A stretch of DNA of 64,000 nucleotides. Origin: Stenocarpella maydis. Taxonomy: Eukaryota; Ascomycota; Sordariomycetes; Diaporthales; Diaporthaceae. Every line of letters starts with the position of its first letter. Position 1 is the first letter of the stretch. Shown here piece by piece: positions 1-10,419 of this stretch. Where the stretch lies: positions 1-64,000 of the forward strand of contig NQMI01000121.1 in the NCBI GenBank assembly GCA_002270565.1. Direction: 5' to 3'. Made by a program: the position numbers and the translations under genes. The notes under the pieces were generated by a model. The model ran no database searches. It saw only the letters and a list, made by a program, of their open reading frames with translations, and was not told where the DNA came from.

Positions 1-539
1 TACTATTATACAGTACTCTAGTTAAGGGTTCTCATAAGAGAGGTAGCTTAATAATAAAGTCCAGGCTAATAAATAACCATATAGTTATAGGTATTAGTAG
101 GGGTTTCAATAATCTATACGGTTTATATCTGGAGGCCTTGTTTTTGTTGCATAAGTTGCATTTGCTAATGATATCTTAAACCTTCTCCTTAAGGTTAGGG
201 ATCTAGTAATTCCACTAAATCCTTTTGATCATTACTACAATACCTTGGTGGCCGTATACTAGTGCTTCATATATTTCTATAATTAACTTATCTTATTTCT
301 TTAGATTAATAGGGGTCTTTCTAGTTTGAAAGTTAACTCTAATTATAGCATTAAGTTCACGGTTGAGAACGAGGCTTCCGTCTTCTTAAGTTTTAAATAC
401 TATCCATTCCATAAGCGAATCCTTATCCTAATGGTTAGGTCTTCAACTAAGCACATCTGCTCTTACATTCTTAACTCCATCCACATAGATGACCTTGATG
501 TTAAACTACAATAAAAACTCTATATATCTAACTTATTAT

Positions 540-850
540 TTATTAAGAGTCTTAGTTGTTATAAAAGTTATAAGGTTCTTATAATCCATATAGAGTTTAA
601 TCTACTTTTTAGCTCCTATAAGGTAGTATTACCATTCCTAGAATGCATATATTATAGCTATAAATTCTTTATCTAATATAGCATAGTGGGTTTCCAGTCC
701 ATTGAATTTCTTGCTAAAGTTTATAATAATGTATATCCTTCCCTATTTATCCTTTTAAGTAAGTTCTCCGCCCGCAGCATTATTCAAGGCATCTATATAG
801 ATTTTGAATTCCTTCTCTAGGTCTACTTCCTTAAGTATGGGGTCTCCCAT
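540..850 (-). pseudogene. RNase H domain relic of the gypsy element
   Basis: Minus-strand reading gives KEFKIYIDALNNAAGGELT, then a segment resembling YAILDKEFIAIIYAFKEW, then KLYMDYKNLITF. These correspond to the ETDASDYAIGAVLSQ, DKELLAI and DHKNLTYF blocks of Ty3/gypsy RNase H. Stops are scattered through the frame. It sits directly downstream of the RT relic, as expected for pol. Confidence 0.8.
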
Positions 851-1139
851 AACCTTATCCTTAGGTATCTGGAAAGCCTATTGTTTAGTATCTATTTATC
901 TAAAGGCATAATCTTTCTTTGTAAGGTCTATTAATAGTTTCGCAATATCGCTGTACTGTGTAATAAATTATTAATAGAAGTTAGTATATCTAAGAAATAC
1001 TCTGGTATTCTTAACGTTTATAGGGGTTGGCTATTCCTTAATCGCTTTAACTTTTCCTTCTTGCATCTTAATCTTTCCTGATTCGATTATATACCTAAGG
1101 TAGTTAACTTTTTATGCATGCTAGCTATACTTTTCTGGT

Positions 1140-1570
1140 TCCACTAGGAGATTGGCATCTTAAAGTTTTTAGAGAACCTTTTTGATATATTCCTTATAAT
1201 TATTGAGGTTTTCTGAGAAGATAAGAATGTTATCCAAGTAGGCAATAATAAAGATATTAAGGTATTTGCTTAGGATTTAGTTAATTATTTCCTGGAATGA
1301 TGCAGGTATATTAGTTAATCTAAAAGGCATAACTATCATTTCATAATATCTATAGTATGTCCTAAATGCTGTCTTCCATTCTTCTCCTTCTTTTATTTAG
1401 ATAAGGTTATATTCATGCTTTAAGTTAAGTATTATAAATCATTTTGCTCCTCTAAGTTAGTTCCATAGTTCCTTAATAAGCAGGAAAGGGTATTAGTTTT
1501 CAATCATAATGTTATTTAATTATCAGTAGTCTATATAAAGTTATAGCTTGCCATTTTTCTTTAATATAAA
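1140..1570 (-). pseudogene. Reverse transcriptase domain relic of the gypsy element
   Basis: The minus-strand translation contains recognisable RT blocks: a YIDY box (family VDYR), [16 protein letters not shown] (family PFGLTNAPATFQ) and the catalytic block YLDNILIFSENL. The expected catalytic pair YLDD reads YLDN here. The last Asp codon has changed to Asn, which is a G to A change on the coding strand as RIP would produce. Several in-frame stops occur at positions normally holding Gln or Trp. The domain assignment is strong and the relic is non-functional. Confidence 0.85.
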
Positions 1571-2288
1571 GAAGATTAGGTATTCGGCTGGTGATCATAA
1601 TAGCCTGATGAATCCCTTCTGGAGGTTTTTATTAAGGTATTCCCTAAGTGCTTTAAGTTATTCTTTATTAAATCCATAGATGGGCTTAAACTAGGGTATT
1701 ATTCTGGGTTTCAATAGTATTTTATAGTCCCATTATGTGTATTATAATAATATAGTATTAAGTTATTTCTAGAACACTTTCTTAAATTCATAATAGTCTT
1801 CTAGTATTCATGCCAGTCTGTTGATCTTATCTCCTTCTCTCTCTTCTTTTAGGTAAAGGAGGTATTATTATATTTCCTATATTATATGCTAACTGGTTGT
1901 ATTAGAGTAGCGATCTCCTAACTGGCTTCAGTCCTTTCGCAAGGTACTTAAGTAGCCTAGTCCTTCTCTATCTTCCTAGAGTCAGGCCTTCTATCCGCTC
2001 CTAGAGGTATCCATGGGTCCATTTAAGTATATCGCCCATTTGCTATCCTTAGTAATATAACTCCTTCTCTTGCTATTAATTGCAACCTTCTTTTAGGGAA
2101 TAGCATTATCTTAAAAGATCTAGCTAGTAGTCCAATTGATTTAGGGATTAATCTTTCTTAACCAAGGTATTCCTAAGATTAACTAATGATTTACTATCTT
2201 AGTAATATTAAATGATAGTAATTCCATGCAGTTATAAATCTGAACTTCTGATGAATATGTGCTATAAAATAGCATTCAGTTCAGCGTG

Positions 2289-2840
2289 TGTTTCGGCAGG
2301 GTCGCAGTGTGGTGCCCTGAGGCGAATTCGGACAATTGACAGTGGTCTGGACAACTTTGTATTGAATTAAGTTGGGCTTCTGTAAGCCCTCCTTATATAC
2401 CCTCCGACGTCGTCTCACCCCTGGGCACGCTGCGGTCGGCTCTGGTGCAAATTTGCAAATGCCGGAAAATTCGCCCTTCCAACACACCATCTTTGGTTCC
2501 AAGCAGCCAGCCAACCATAGCCCTAGCAATGCCCAAATTAAGTACATACAAACTTCAGAAATCAGGCTATCCAATGCACTAAGTCATATACTTTTTGGGT
2601 AAGAAATAAGGGTAATGCAGAGGTCTGAATTAAGGTGCAAATGCAGGCCAAAATAATCGACTCACGGCCACCAAACTCATCTTGCGTCACGCACGCACTG
2701 GGCGTACTTAGCGAAAATCGCCTGACTCGCAAGTCTAGGGTAACTCCTTGCTAGGAAGTCTAGGGTAACTCCTTACAACAAAGTCTAGGGTAACTCCTTG
2801 CACGGAGTACCAACGCCCTGCTGAGCGGTTCCGTTTAACA
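2289..2840 (-). mobile_element. LTR-like insertion with normal base composition
   Basis: This stretch of about 550 bases has normal GC content inside the AT-rich relic. Read on the minus strand it starts TGTTAAACGG and ends GAAACA, the usual TG..CA form of an LTR. Its middle carries a TATA-box-like GGTATATAAGG (about 2392-2402), where a U3 promoter would be. It also holds three 25-base tandem repeats. No target-site duplication is visible. An ambiguous base (n) lies exactly at its right edge, so that junction may be an assembly join. It could be a solo LTR inserted after the host element was mutated. Confidence 0.5.
2731..2805. repeat. Three tandem copies of a 25-base unit
   Basis: Units start at 2731, 2756 and 2781. 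Each begins AAGTCTAGGGTAACTCCTT and they differ only in the last six bases. The repeat lies inside the LTR-like sequence, near its minus-strand 5' end, where U3 regions often carry short tandem enhancer-like repeats. Confidence 0.9.
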
Positions 2841-3790
2841 NAAAGGCATTCCAAAGGTATACAGGAGTCCAGCCTTATTAGGGCATATCCAATCTTATTA
2901 TATTTTTAATATAGGTACTAGTTCTTGAAATCATTACGCTTATATATATATTTAACATCCTTACCTAAATATTATTAGGAAAACTAGCTATATTTGGTTT
3001 TCTCCCTTATATATTCCTTGCATCCATTATAAAAATATAATACTTAAGAGATGTCTTTATGTTTGTTATATAATGAATATATGCATCCTATATCTCCTAG
3101 TCTCCTGTATTCCTGGGTAGGTTGTCCTATAGTTTCTTTAAAAGGCCTCCCTGCAATTATAACCGCTATAATATTAATTCTTAGGGCTAAAAGGGGCACT
3201 TATCCTAGGTAGTCTTGCGGTTCCTTCCACTAGGTTTATAGCGCAAGTAAGGCCTAAGGGATAGGTTTTCCTTTCATCCTGGGGTCAATCTGCAGGAGCT
3301 CCTCCCTATTTCCTACCGCTAGGGTTCTTCCCTGCTTCCCTAAAGCATTCTTAGGAAACCATCCGGTAGCCTCCTTATTACTACAGTAAGTAGCACAGCT
3401 ATCATTAAAAAACTAAGCAATATATATGCCTTTCTAGGGTTCTGGGGATTCTTCATTAGTAGGATAGGCTGCTATTATGCCTTATCTTTCTAATGTTTTT
3501 TACATTAGGACTTAGTGCATTAGGAGAAGTATAGACTATTATAAAGATCTTTCTTATTAGGGTTATAAAAGTTACATCCTTTATCCGGGTCTTAATCTAG
3601 GTATACCTAATATTAGTTATATATAGTTATTCTATAAATATAGTACTTATTTGCAAGTTCCCATTGCAGTTTGGACCTAGGTGGTCCTTACGCATTGCAA
3701 GTAGCTATACTAGCTTGATGGGTAGCTTTATTAGCCTATTGGGTTCCTTCAGGTACTAACTTCCAGTCCTTATTTTTCTTTAGAGCCCAG

Positions 3791-3834
3791 CATTCTAAGG
3801 CAAAATATCCCATCTTATTACAGTTATAGCATTT
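3791..3834 (-). pseudogene. CCHC zinc-knuckle relic of gag
   Basis: The minus-strand translation reads CYNCNKMGYFALEC, matching the CX2CX4HX4C nucleic-acid-binding knuckle of gag. The His is replaced by Tyr, a single C to T change on the coding strand, again RIP-like. It places gag to the right of pol and fixes the orientation of the element. Confidence 0.75.
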
Positions 3835-4944
3835 AACGTTTTTCTTATCCTTACATTAGGCAATATCTAGTTCTATAGGTCCTATATACTATCCCCACTA
3901 AGTGCTTGGCTTCTAATACTTCTTTCCTATATTAGATTTATACTTATGGAATATAGTTCATTTAGAAGTTCATTCTTTCTTTTCCAAGCATTATTCATAA
4001 AGTCTATTATTAATCTAGATAGCTATTTCCATATAGCATAGAAAATTATCAGGTTGGTCTATAACTTTACTAAGTTCATCCTTTACTTTATCCTTTAATC
4101 TATAATAGAATATGAATTTCTTTATATTATTAGTATAGTTAATTTTAATATAGATTCACCAGAATTCTGCTATATAGTTAATCACTAAATCACACTATTT
4201 GCAATTCGCTAGGTCCCTTTCTGCCTGCCGTTCTTCATTTGGGTCCTAAAACAGGGACCTAAGGGCGTCTTCATAGCCTTTATAGCTGCTAAAAATCCGC
4301 TACATTTCAAGCTTACAGGCTTCAAATACCTCTGTATTAACAAAGTCAGTTAGGTAGGGTTTAAACCAAGCTAAAGCTCATCCTTTAAGGAAAGAGGATA
4401 CATATATAACCCTTTTTCTACTAGGCTACACATCTAGCCCATAGAAGCACTAGTAAGCCCTAACCTGCATCAGATATAACTAAAATTATTTAGCAATCCT
4501 ATTATAAGGGGCTAAAATATTAAGCTTAATATATTCCTTTATTTGGATTAGGGTGTTAAGAATATTAGCTCTAGCTTAGAGAGTGGTAATCTCCTATTAA
4601 AGCTATTTGACTTCCGCATTACATTAAGCTTAACCTTCCATAAAGAGGCATAACTACCCAACCTCATTAACCAGTTCCTAGACATAGGGGTCCATAGTCT
4701 TATTATTAGTAAGTTCATTTAGCTTATAGAGAAGGTTATAGGTAGGGGTAGTTATTCCAGAGTCTAACATTATAAAGGGTTTCACATATAATACTGCTTA
4801 AAGTCCATATAGCAATATATAAATAAGAGTCATCAAAATATAAAAATTAAAGGGGTTTCTAAGTATATTAATCCTAAAAGATTAAGAGTTTATATTTAGA
4901 ATATATTATTAGGCAGTTATTAAGCAATATTATTATCTTAATAA

Positions 4945-5386
4945 TAATTACTAGCTATAAGGCTATTTAATATTGGGATTAAATACTTAAATTAATAACT
5001 GAAGAGTCTGTTCTATAAAAGCTACCTAATATAGTAATAATTATATTCTTATATATTCTGACTCTTCATTCGTTATCAACAGTATTGATAATGATCCTGT
5101 TGATTAAGTGTTGCTTGATGGAATTAATAACGATCTCATCGATCGTGGTGGGTCCCTAACCCTAACCCTGATAAGGTGGCGTTACTGATTAGATCAGGCG
5201 GGGCGCTCCTTTTGGGGGCCACTTCCCGACCTGCGGGGTTGTCTTCTGCGGTAGTTAGCCGCCAATGTATGTTAGTCCATAACAATATAGTTATTATTAT
5301 AACAAATAGTTTCATAGAACAGACTCTTTAGTCATTAATCTAAGTATTTAGTCCTATCTACTGCATAGCTTTACAGCTTCTAATCA
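4945..5386. mobile_element. Element with long terminal inverted repeats and GC-rich core
   Basis: Bases 4945-5052 pair as an inverted repeat with 5279-5386, so each arm is about 108 bases. A core such as AGAGTCTGTTCTATA on the left is matched by its reverse complement on the right. Many mismatches between the arms are C/T or A/G transitions, as if each arm had been mutated separately. Weaker similarity may extend both arms outward. The 226-base centre is more GC-rich and non-palindromic, and it includes a CCCTAA tract. No ORF is present. A MITE-like non-autonomous DNA transposon is the simplest reading. A folded-back retroelement end is the alternative. Confidence 0.55.
5153..5168. repeat. 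Short interstitial telomere-like tract
   Basis: Sixteen bases, CCCTAACCCTAACCCT, match two and two-thirds units of the TTAGGG repeat used by filamentous fungi. The tract lies in the GC-rich core of the inverted-repeat element. It is too short to be a telomere end and could be chance or part of the element. Confidence 0.6.
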
Positions 5387-6120
5387 TACCCTCTTTGTGA
5401 ATAGTATCTTTGTATACTGCAAACTCAGTTAAGTATTACCTCTGCGCCGCTCTGCTAACATAAACCCTATAGGCTACCTACTAAACCCCATAAAGGTTTA
5501 GTGTGATCATTACATGTAACTACTATATAAGATAAGTATTATTTATTATTCGTATTATATAATACTTAAGGCCCTATATTAAGCTATATAAATGAGACTT
5601 AAAAGAAGAAAATATTACTCTCTTTACTTATTAAGGGTTCTATTTAAGATTTAATCTCTATCTTTTCTTTATTACCTTATATATAAATACCTATATATAC
5701 TTTATATTTAATACTAAGCATTATACTCTTATAATACCTAATTGTATCTTTATTAATATATAAGAACTATTCTTATAGATACTATAGCATTATCTAATAA
5801 TAATAAAGTACTATCTAATAGCCTAATATAGAGCAGGATAATGCATAATATAAGTATAATTATAAGGACTATATAATTACTACTACTATTGCCATAAGGA
5901 GTTAATAATGAGGAGCTTATGAGCCTTTTTAAATTTAGGCTAAATGTAAGACCTTAAGAGACTAAGTCACATAGTCAGCAACTGAGTATCAGGAGCAATA
6001 GTGCAAAGGTAGACTAATAGGGCCAGAACGCCTATAAGAGCCAGAATAGTTAATTAAACCTAATGAGCCAGGTCTTCCTCTAAAGACCCTTGCTGCTCAA
6101 GAGCTATTATATAATAGCTG
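5387..6120. other. AT-rich stretch without a gene
   Basis: Strongly AT-rich sequence, stop-rich in all frames, continuing the RIP-type landscape. I see no domain and no clear repeat. It ends sharply near 6120 where normal base composition begins. Confidence 0.6.
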
Positions 6121-7136
6121 GAGGGGGCATTCGTATCCCAATCACCAAATGCCGATCTCCTCCACTATCTCGTCCTATACTATTCTGATGGCATCTCGGA
6201 CGATTTGAATGTGTCTTGCCGTATACCTATCAGCGATTGGGTTTCAGAACGGTACAAGGCGAACACAAGCATCATGATGTCGTCGCAATGGAGTCCGACA
6301 TCGACGTATGGCTTCGCCAGTTTGCCAGCTGGACGATCATGGCAAAGCCAATCTCACCATACGTTTTGACGGTCGTCGAGGACTGCTTGGAGGGACTAGA
6401 AAGCATGGACAAAGAGCTTGGCGTTGGAATGAAGGACCTGCGCCTTGACAATGGTTAATGACATGGTCGATATCTCGGTTCCCCGGAGTCCAACGCACAG
6501 GATCCACGAGCAGAAGAGCTTGAGTAAGAATTGGGCCAAGATATCGGGAATGACGCTGTAGCACACATCATGCAGCCTGAGCTGATAGGGAGCATCTTGG
6601 TGATTCCGGACTATGCGTTTGCAAAAAAAATTGTATGAATCGACAGTATGGAGAGAAAAATCGGAAAGGTACTTGTAGTACATTACGACGCGGACCCTTG
6701 GAAAAATGCAAATGGAGGCGAGGAAACTGGTTAATGCGTAGAGGAATCTCGCGGTGTGGGAGCGCAAGCAGCCCTGTGGCTTATATTACAACACGCCATT
6801 GCCGATGCCGCCGCACGAGGTCTCAGGCTCGAGTTATCCGGCCCTACTACAGTATCAAAGGCTTTGAGCGTTTGCGACTGTATGAAGGGATCGCCGCAGC
6901 TCCTTTGTATTTTTAAGGGAATTATGACCGAACCAAAAATGAAACCAGTTATAGTATCAAAGCTGGCTACATGCTAGCTAAACACAATTCTAAAGTGATA
7001 TCTCAACATCCGGCCGCCTATAATACCTTCTCTGGTTGGAATGGTTTAATATGACGGGTGTGAGGTCCAAAAAAAAAAGAAGAGAGGCCACAAGAAGAGC
7101 TAACTGATGCAGAATCAGTAAAAGAGATGTCCGATC
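6121..7136. other. Normal-GC stretch with possible decayed coding remnants
   Basis: Composition returns to genic levels, but only short open frames exist. In one plus-strand frame about 6770-6960 reads like a broken GNAT acetyltransferase end (a GAQAALWLILQHAIADAAARG segment followed by frame loss). About 6200-6350 also looks codon-like, without a match I recognise. These may be remnants of genes destroyed next to the transposon block. The GNAT reading is a weak inference. Confidence 0.25.
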
Positions 7137-7216
7137 TCCGATACGGGGAATCGAACCCCGGGCGCCGCGGATCTCATCTTGAAAACGCGGAATGTTGGCC
7201 ACTACACCATATCGGA
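7137..7216 (-). tRNA. tRNA-Glu(UUC) with a 9-base intron
   Basis: The minus strand folds as a complete tRNA. The acceptor stem is TCCGATA/TATCGGA and the D arm is GTGT..ACAT. The anticodon stem is CCGCG/CGCGG, and the T arm is CGGGG TTCGATT CCCCG. The anticodon loop is TTTTCA, then intron AGATGAGAT, then C. This puts anticodon TTC at positions 34-36 and the intron at the canonical 37/38 site. The mature length is 71 bases before CCA addition. The gene sits between the decayed transposon block and the first protein gene. Confidence 0.93.
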
Positions 7217-8577
7217 CACAGTTGATTTATCGAAATTACATAGGGATTATATACCCAGGAGATGATGACTCAACCGCCCTAGAAATCGAAGTAAAGTCAA
7301 GAGCGAGCTCCGAGGTTAGCAACCTGGAACTTGGGATCCGAAAATGACATGTGCCTTTTTGGTCTCCAATGTCTTCACTTGGCCCTCGTCGTGGCGATCC
7401 TTTTTGTTGTCAAGGGTGTGTGGTAGTCGTTGGCCACGCAGGTGGCTTGCTCCATCTCCACGACTTGTGCCCTGCGCAATTGCAGCCGAAACGTTGTGGC
7501 GTGCTGCAAAGGCGACTGTGTTTGCTGAGTATTGTTTGATTCACTGACCGTATTGACTTTTGGCCTTCGATGACGTCACAATGGCGACCAGCAAGATGAA
7601 GTTGGGACGAACTGCTGCGTGTGTGTAGCGATGGCCACAAATGCCATCTGCTGGGTGCTTCATCAGAAGAAGACGCAAGGACCGATCTCCAGAGCAGACG
7701 TGGAATAATCAATGGTATCAGGTGGTGGACATCTTGAGTGAAGTGAGGTTGAGGTGGGTGGCCCAACGCCTGAGGCACGCATATAGACGCGTATAGACGC
7801 ATTGGTGCAGGCAAGCATATCAGTTGGCGGCGAGTTCATGCTTCGTGGTTCTGTCAAGGGGTTAGAGAATGCAACCAGCAGATAATAAGGAAAGAGGACT
7901 TGGGAGAAAGTTGAACTGCTGCCCAGACGCGCCTGTGTTGCTATGGGGTGGTCGCGCTGGCAAGTGGCTGCTCCAAGAAGGCGGCGACGGCCATGGTGAG
8001 AATTGTTGAACCAGTCGCATGACGCGGTGGGTGAAAACCTGAAGGTAGCTTCAGGGGGGGGGACAGAGAATACCTACTGGCAGCAGGCGGCTGGCAGATG
8101 AGCAAGTCAGCAAGGCAGGACGGTGTTTAGAGAAGCAGAGGCCAGGAATGATACCTATAGAATGGCTGGTTCAGGTGAAGTTCAGAAAACACCAGTGGTT
8201 GGCCGTCCCATGTTTACATGAATCAAATATGTGGAACTACACCGAAGTTCACAGAATTCACCCAGGCACTTGAGCACACCCCAAGCATTTAGGTAGACAC
8301 AGAAATCCGATATGAACCTGCTTCAATGAACTCGTGGCAACATTCACTCTTTGGCCCATGGCCCACAGAATACCTAAGTACTGGGTAGGTAGATAACATG
8401 CACATCCGGTAGTCTACAAGTAACCAACATGGTCAGCACGGGCGACATCTGACAGTACCCTTGTTTAGGGGTGATATGCTCATGACGGTCTCTTTTGGTC
8501 TTCCAAGCCCGCCTCTAATGCATTTACACACCTGTAGTACATCAACAGCTTTTTATCCCAAAGCCATAGCTACGCAC
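7217..8577. other. Intergenic stretch, no gene seen
   Basis: About 1.4 kb between the tRNA and the 3' end of RPN9. Open frames are short, overlap on both strands and have no recognisable domains. Part of the right end is presumably RPN9 3' UTR. Confidence 0.6.
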
Positions 8578-9834
8578 CTACGCTGCCCAGACATCCTGGC
8601 CTGTCTTCTCGATCCAGTTGCCAAGCTGGTTAACACTGCTGTCCCACTCGGCCAGACGAGACCGCATGCTGTCGATCTGCTTGAAGTCGAGCACCTTGGG
8701 CTGGACCCAGTTGATGTTCGCCACCTCGTCCACCTGATCCACCGTTCCCCGGAGAAGACCCAGGCTCAGGGCCTTCATCACGAGGTGCTCAATCTCGTGG
8801 GGCTTCACCTTGGTCTCCTGCTCGATAGTTGCGAAGCTCATCGCCCGCTCGTGCGGTGGCCGCCGGAAGACTGCCTCCGTAAGCGCGGCCAGGTAGACCT
8901 TCTCCCGTAGCTTATCCTTGTGTTGAGCCAGAAGCTTGTCCGAGTTGATGCTTCCGGACAGCTGGTCATACTTGACCAGGTCGCCGGCGTTGAATGTGAA
9001 CAGCAGCTCTCGCAACCAACGGTCACTGTCGTTGTTCAGCGCATCGAGGACAGGGTGCAGCAATAGTTCGCCGAAGTTGTAGATGCTCGTCGATACCAGC
9101 GCCGCAGTGGCCAGGTCGTATGCACGCTTGCGACACTCGGCAGCATCCAGGCTCTTGATGTCGATGCATGCCAGGTACAGCAGTGCATTCCGGTAGTAAG
9201 ATGCGAAGTCTTGCTTCAGGTAGTAGAATTCGGCGTTGATCTTGTAGAAGGCGGCGTGGACAACTGTCTCGACAGAGTCAAACACGTCCAGCTTCTTCTC
9301 GGCCTTGGCCAGGTCTTTGCGCGCGTCCTCCAGGTTGCCGAGGTCGAGCTTGACCTGAGCCACCGCCACTGTTGCGTAGACGTAGGCGTTCCTTGAATTT
9401 GGGTCCTCCTCCTCGTCTGCGCTCTTGCTCTTCTTCTTCTCCTCCTCGGGGTCCACCTTCTTTGCGACTGCCTCTGTGAAGCTGAGGCGCTCTTGGAGAT
9501 CTGTCCGCTGTTAGTCCGAGTGTTCTCACGTTGCCGGGCAGGTCACCCCCTCCGAGTACTGACCCGAGCATTGCTGCGCAGCCTTGAGGGCCAAGTCGAC
9601 AAGCTTCAACTGGTTAATCTTATCGGCGAACTGGAGGATGAAGTTGTTGTAGATGGGGAGGCGGGACGAGGCGCTCTCGGGGTTGTTGAAGATGGTGATC
9701 AGGGTCTCGGTCAGCTCGTGCCAGAGCTTCTGTTCCCAGAGATCTTGGAGCCGCAAGACATCAGCTTGAAGGTGTTCTGGCGACTGGAGAAGGATCTCCT
9801 GCAGGAATGCCTGCGTGTTCTCGTCGTTGTGCAT
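8578..9834 (-). CDS. rpn9: 26S proteasome regulatory subunit RPN9 (PSMD13)
   Basis: RPN9 is a PCI-domain subunit of the lid of the 19S regulatory particle and helps assemble the 26S proteasome. There are two exons, 9564-9834 and 8578-9500. The 63-base intron has a GTCAGT donor, ACTAAC branch site and ACAG acceptor, and the split codon (G|AT) restores the frame. The product is 397 residues; the yeast protein is of similar length. The N-terminal half is helical repeat-like. A charged insert rich in Glu and Lys lies at about residues 105-126. The PCI domain occupies roughly residues 180-360, and the C-terminus carries the typical VQPKVLDFKQI segment. The start MHNDENTQ was chosen because it has a good ACC context and matches the family N-terminus; the open frame upstream of it does not look coding. 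The gene is divergent from the NUO-40 gene. Confidence 0.93.
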
Positions 9835-10419
9835 GGTGTCGTTGGTTCGTGGACGGGGAGCGCCACAAATGCAGTTGGTTGTTGAGCTCCACTGATCGGG
9901 CGCAGTCCGAAGGACCAAGTCGAAGTCGGTGGCAGTAGTCTGCTTGTCTCGATTCGTAAATCTTCAGGTTGCGATGAGGGCAGATTGGAAAGGAAAGAAG
10001 GAGGTACTTTGGGATTTCGAGGTCGGTTTGCTACTGATGCTGTTGCTGGCAGATGGTCGCTGGGGCCGACGCGGCTGGAGTGCAGCCTGTGGTTGAGCTC
10101 CGGCGTTGAAAGACCTCCAATGACGCTCTAAAACCAAAATGACCTAACCCAACAAGGGACATTACAAGGGAGCATGGGGTGCTTTGGGGGGGGGATAGGC
10201 AAGGTTATCCCACCTTCCAGACTGAAAGCTTAGGTAAGGAGACACTGGCTTCCCAGGTGGTCCAAGCGTCACGTTCGGCATTGTGCTTGGGAATTGGCAG
10301 CGCCTGGTTGGAGCTTGCCCAACTACCAGTCCGAGGCGAGGCTTCATCGAATTCCCGACGACACTCGACAACCCATTGAGCACAACCCCGGCCTTCTTGC
10401 GACCCCGGACTCAGCAAGG
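9835..10419. promoter_or_regulatory. Shared upstream region of RPN9 and NUO-40
   Basis: 585 bases separate the start codons of two divergently transcribed housekeeping genes, so both promoters must lie here or in 5' introns. I see no clear TATA box or unambiguous proteasome-associated element. Both genes may be transcribed from one open region. That is inferred from layout only. Confidence 0.5.

Larger units (their letters stand above)
1..4760 (-). mobile_element. RIP-degraded Ty3/gypsy-type LTR retrotransposon (gag-pol remains)
   Basis: This AT-rich block holds the decayed body of a Ty3/gypsy-like element read on the minus strand. Going from high to low coordinates the order is gag with a zinc knuckle (about 3.8 kb), reverse transcriptase (about 1.57-1.14 kb) and RNase H (about 0.85-0.54 kb). 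That is the normal order, and the integrase would lie beyond the left edge. All frames are broken by many TAA/TAG codons where the family has Gln codons, and GC content is far below that of the neighbouring genes. Both signs fit repeat-induced point mutation, although the mutation index was not computed. The right boundary is approximate, since no clear primer-binding site or LTR edge was found next to gag. A much less mutated sequence at 2289-2840 interrupts it. The element cannot encode working proteins. Confidence 0.8.

Noticed and set aside
2731..2805. CRISPR-like array
   Set aside because: Only three direct tandem units without spacers, in a eukaryotic LTR-like sequence.
6396..6767. Minus-strand frame of 123 residues near 6.5 kb
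   Set aside because: No start context, domain or coding bias. It overlaps decayed sequence on the other strand.
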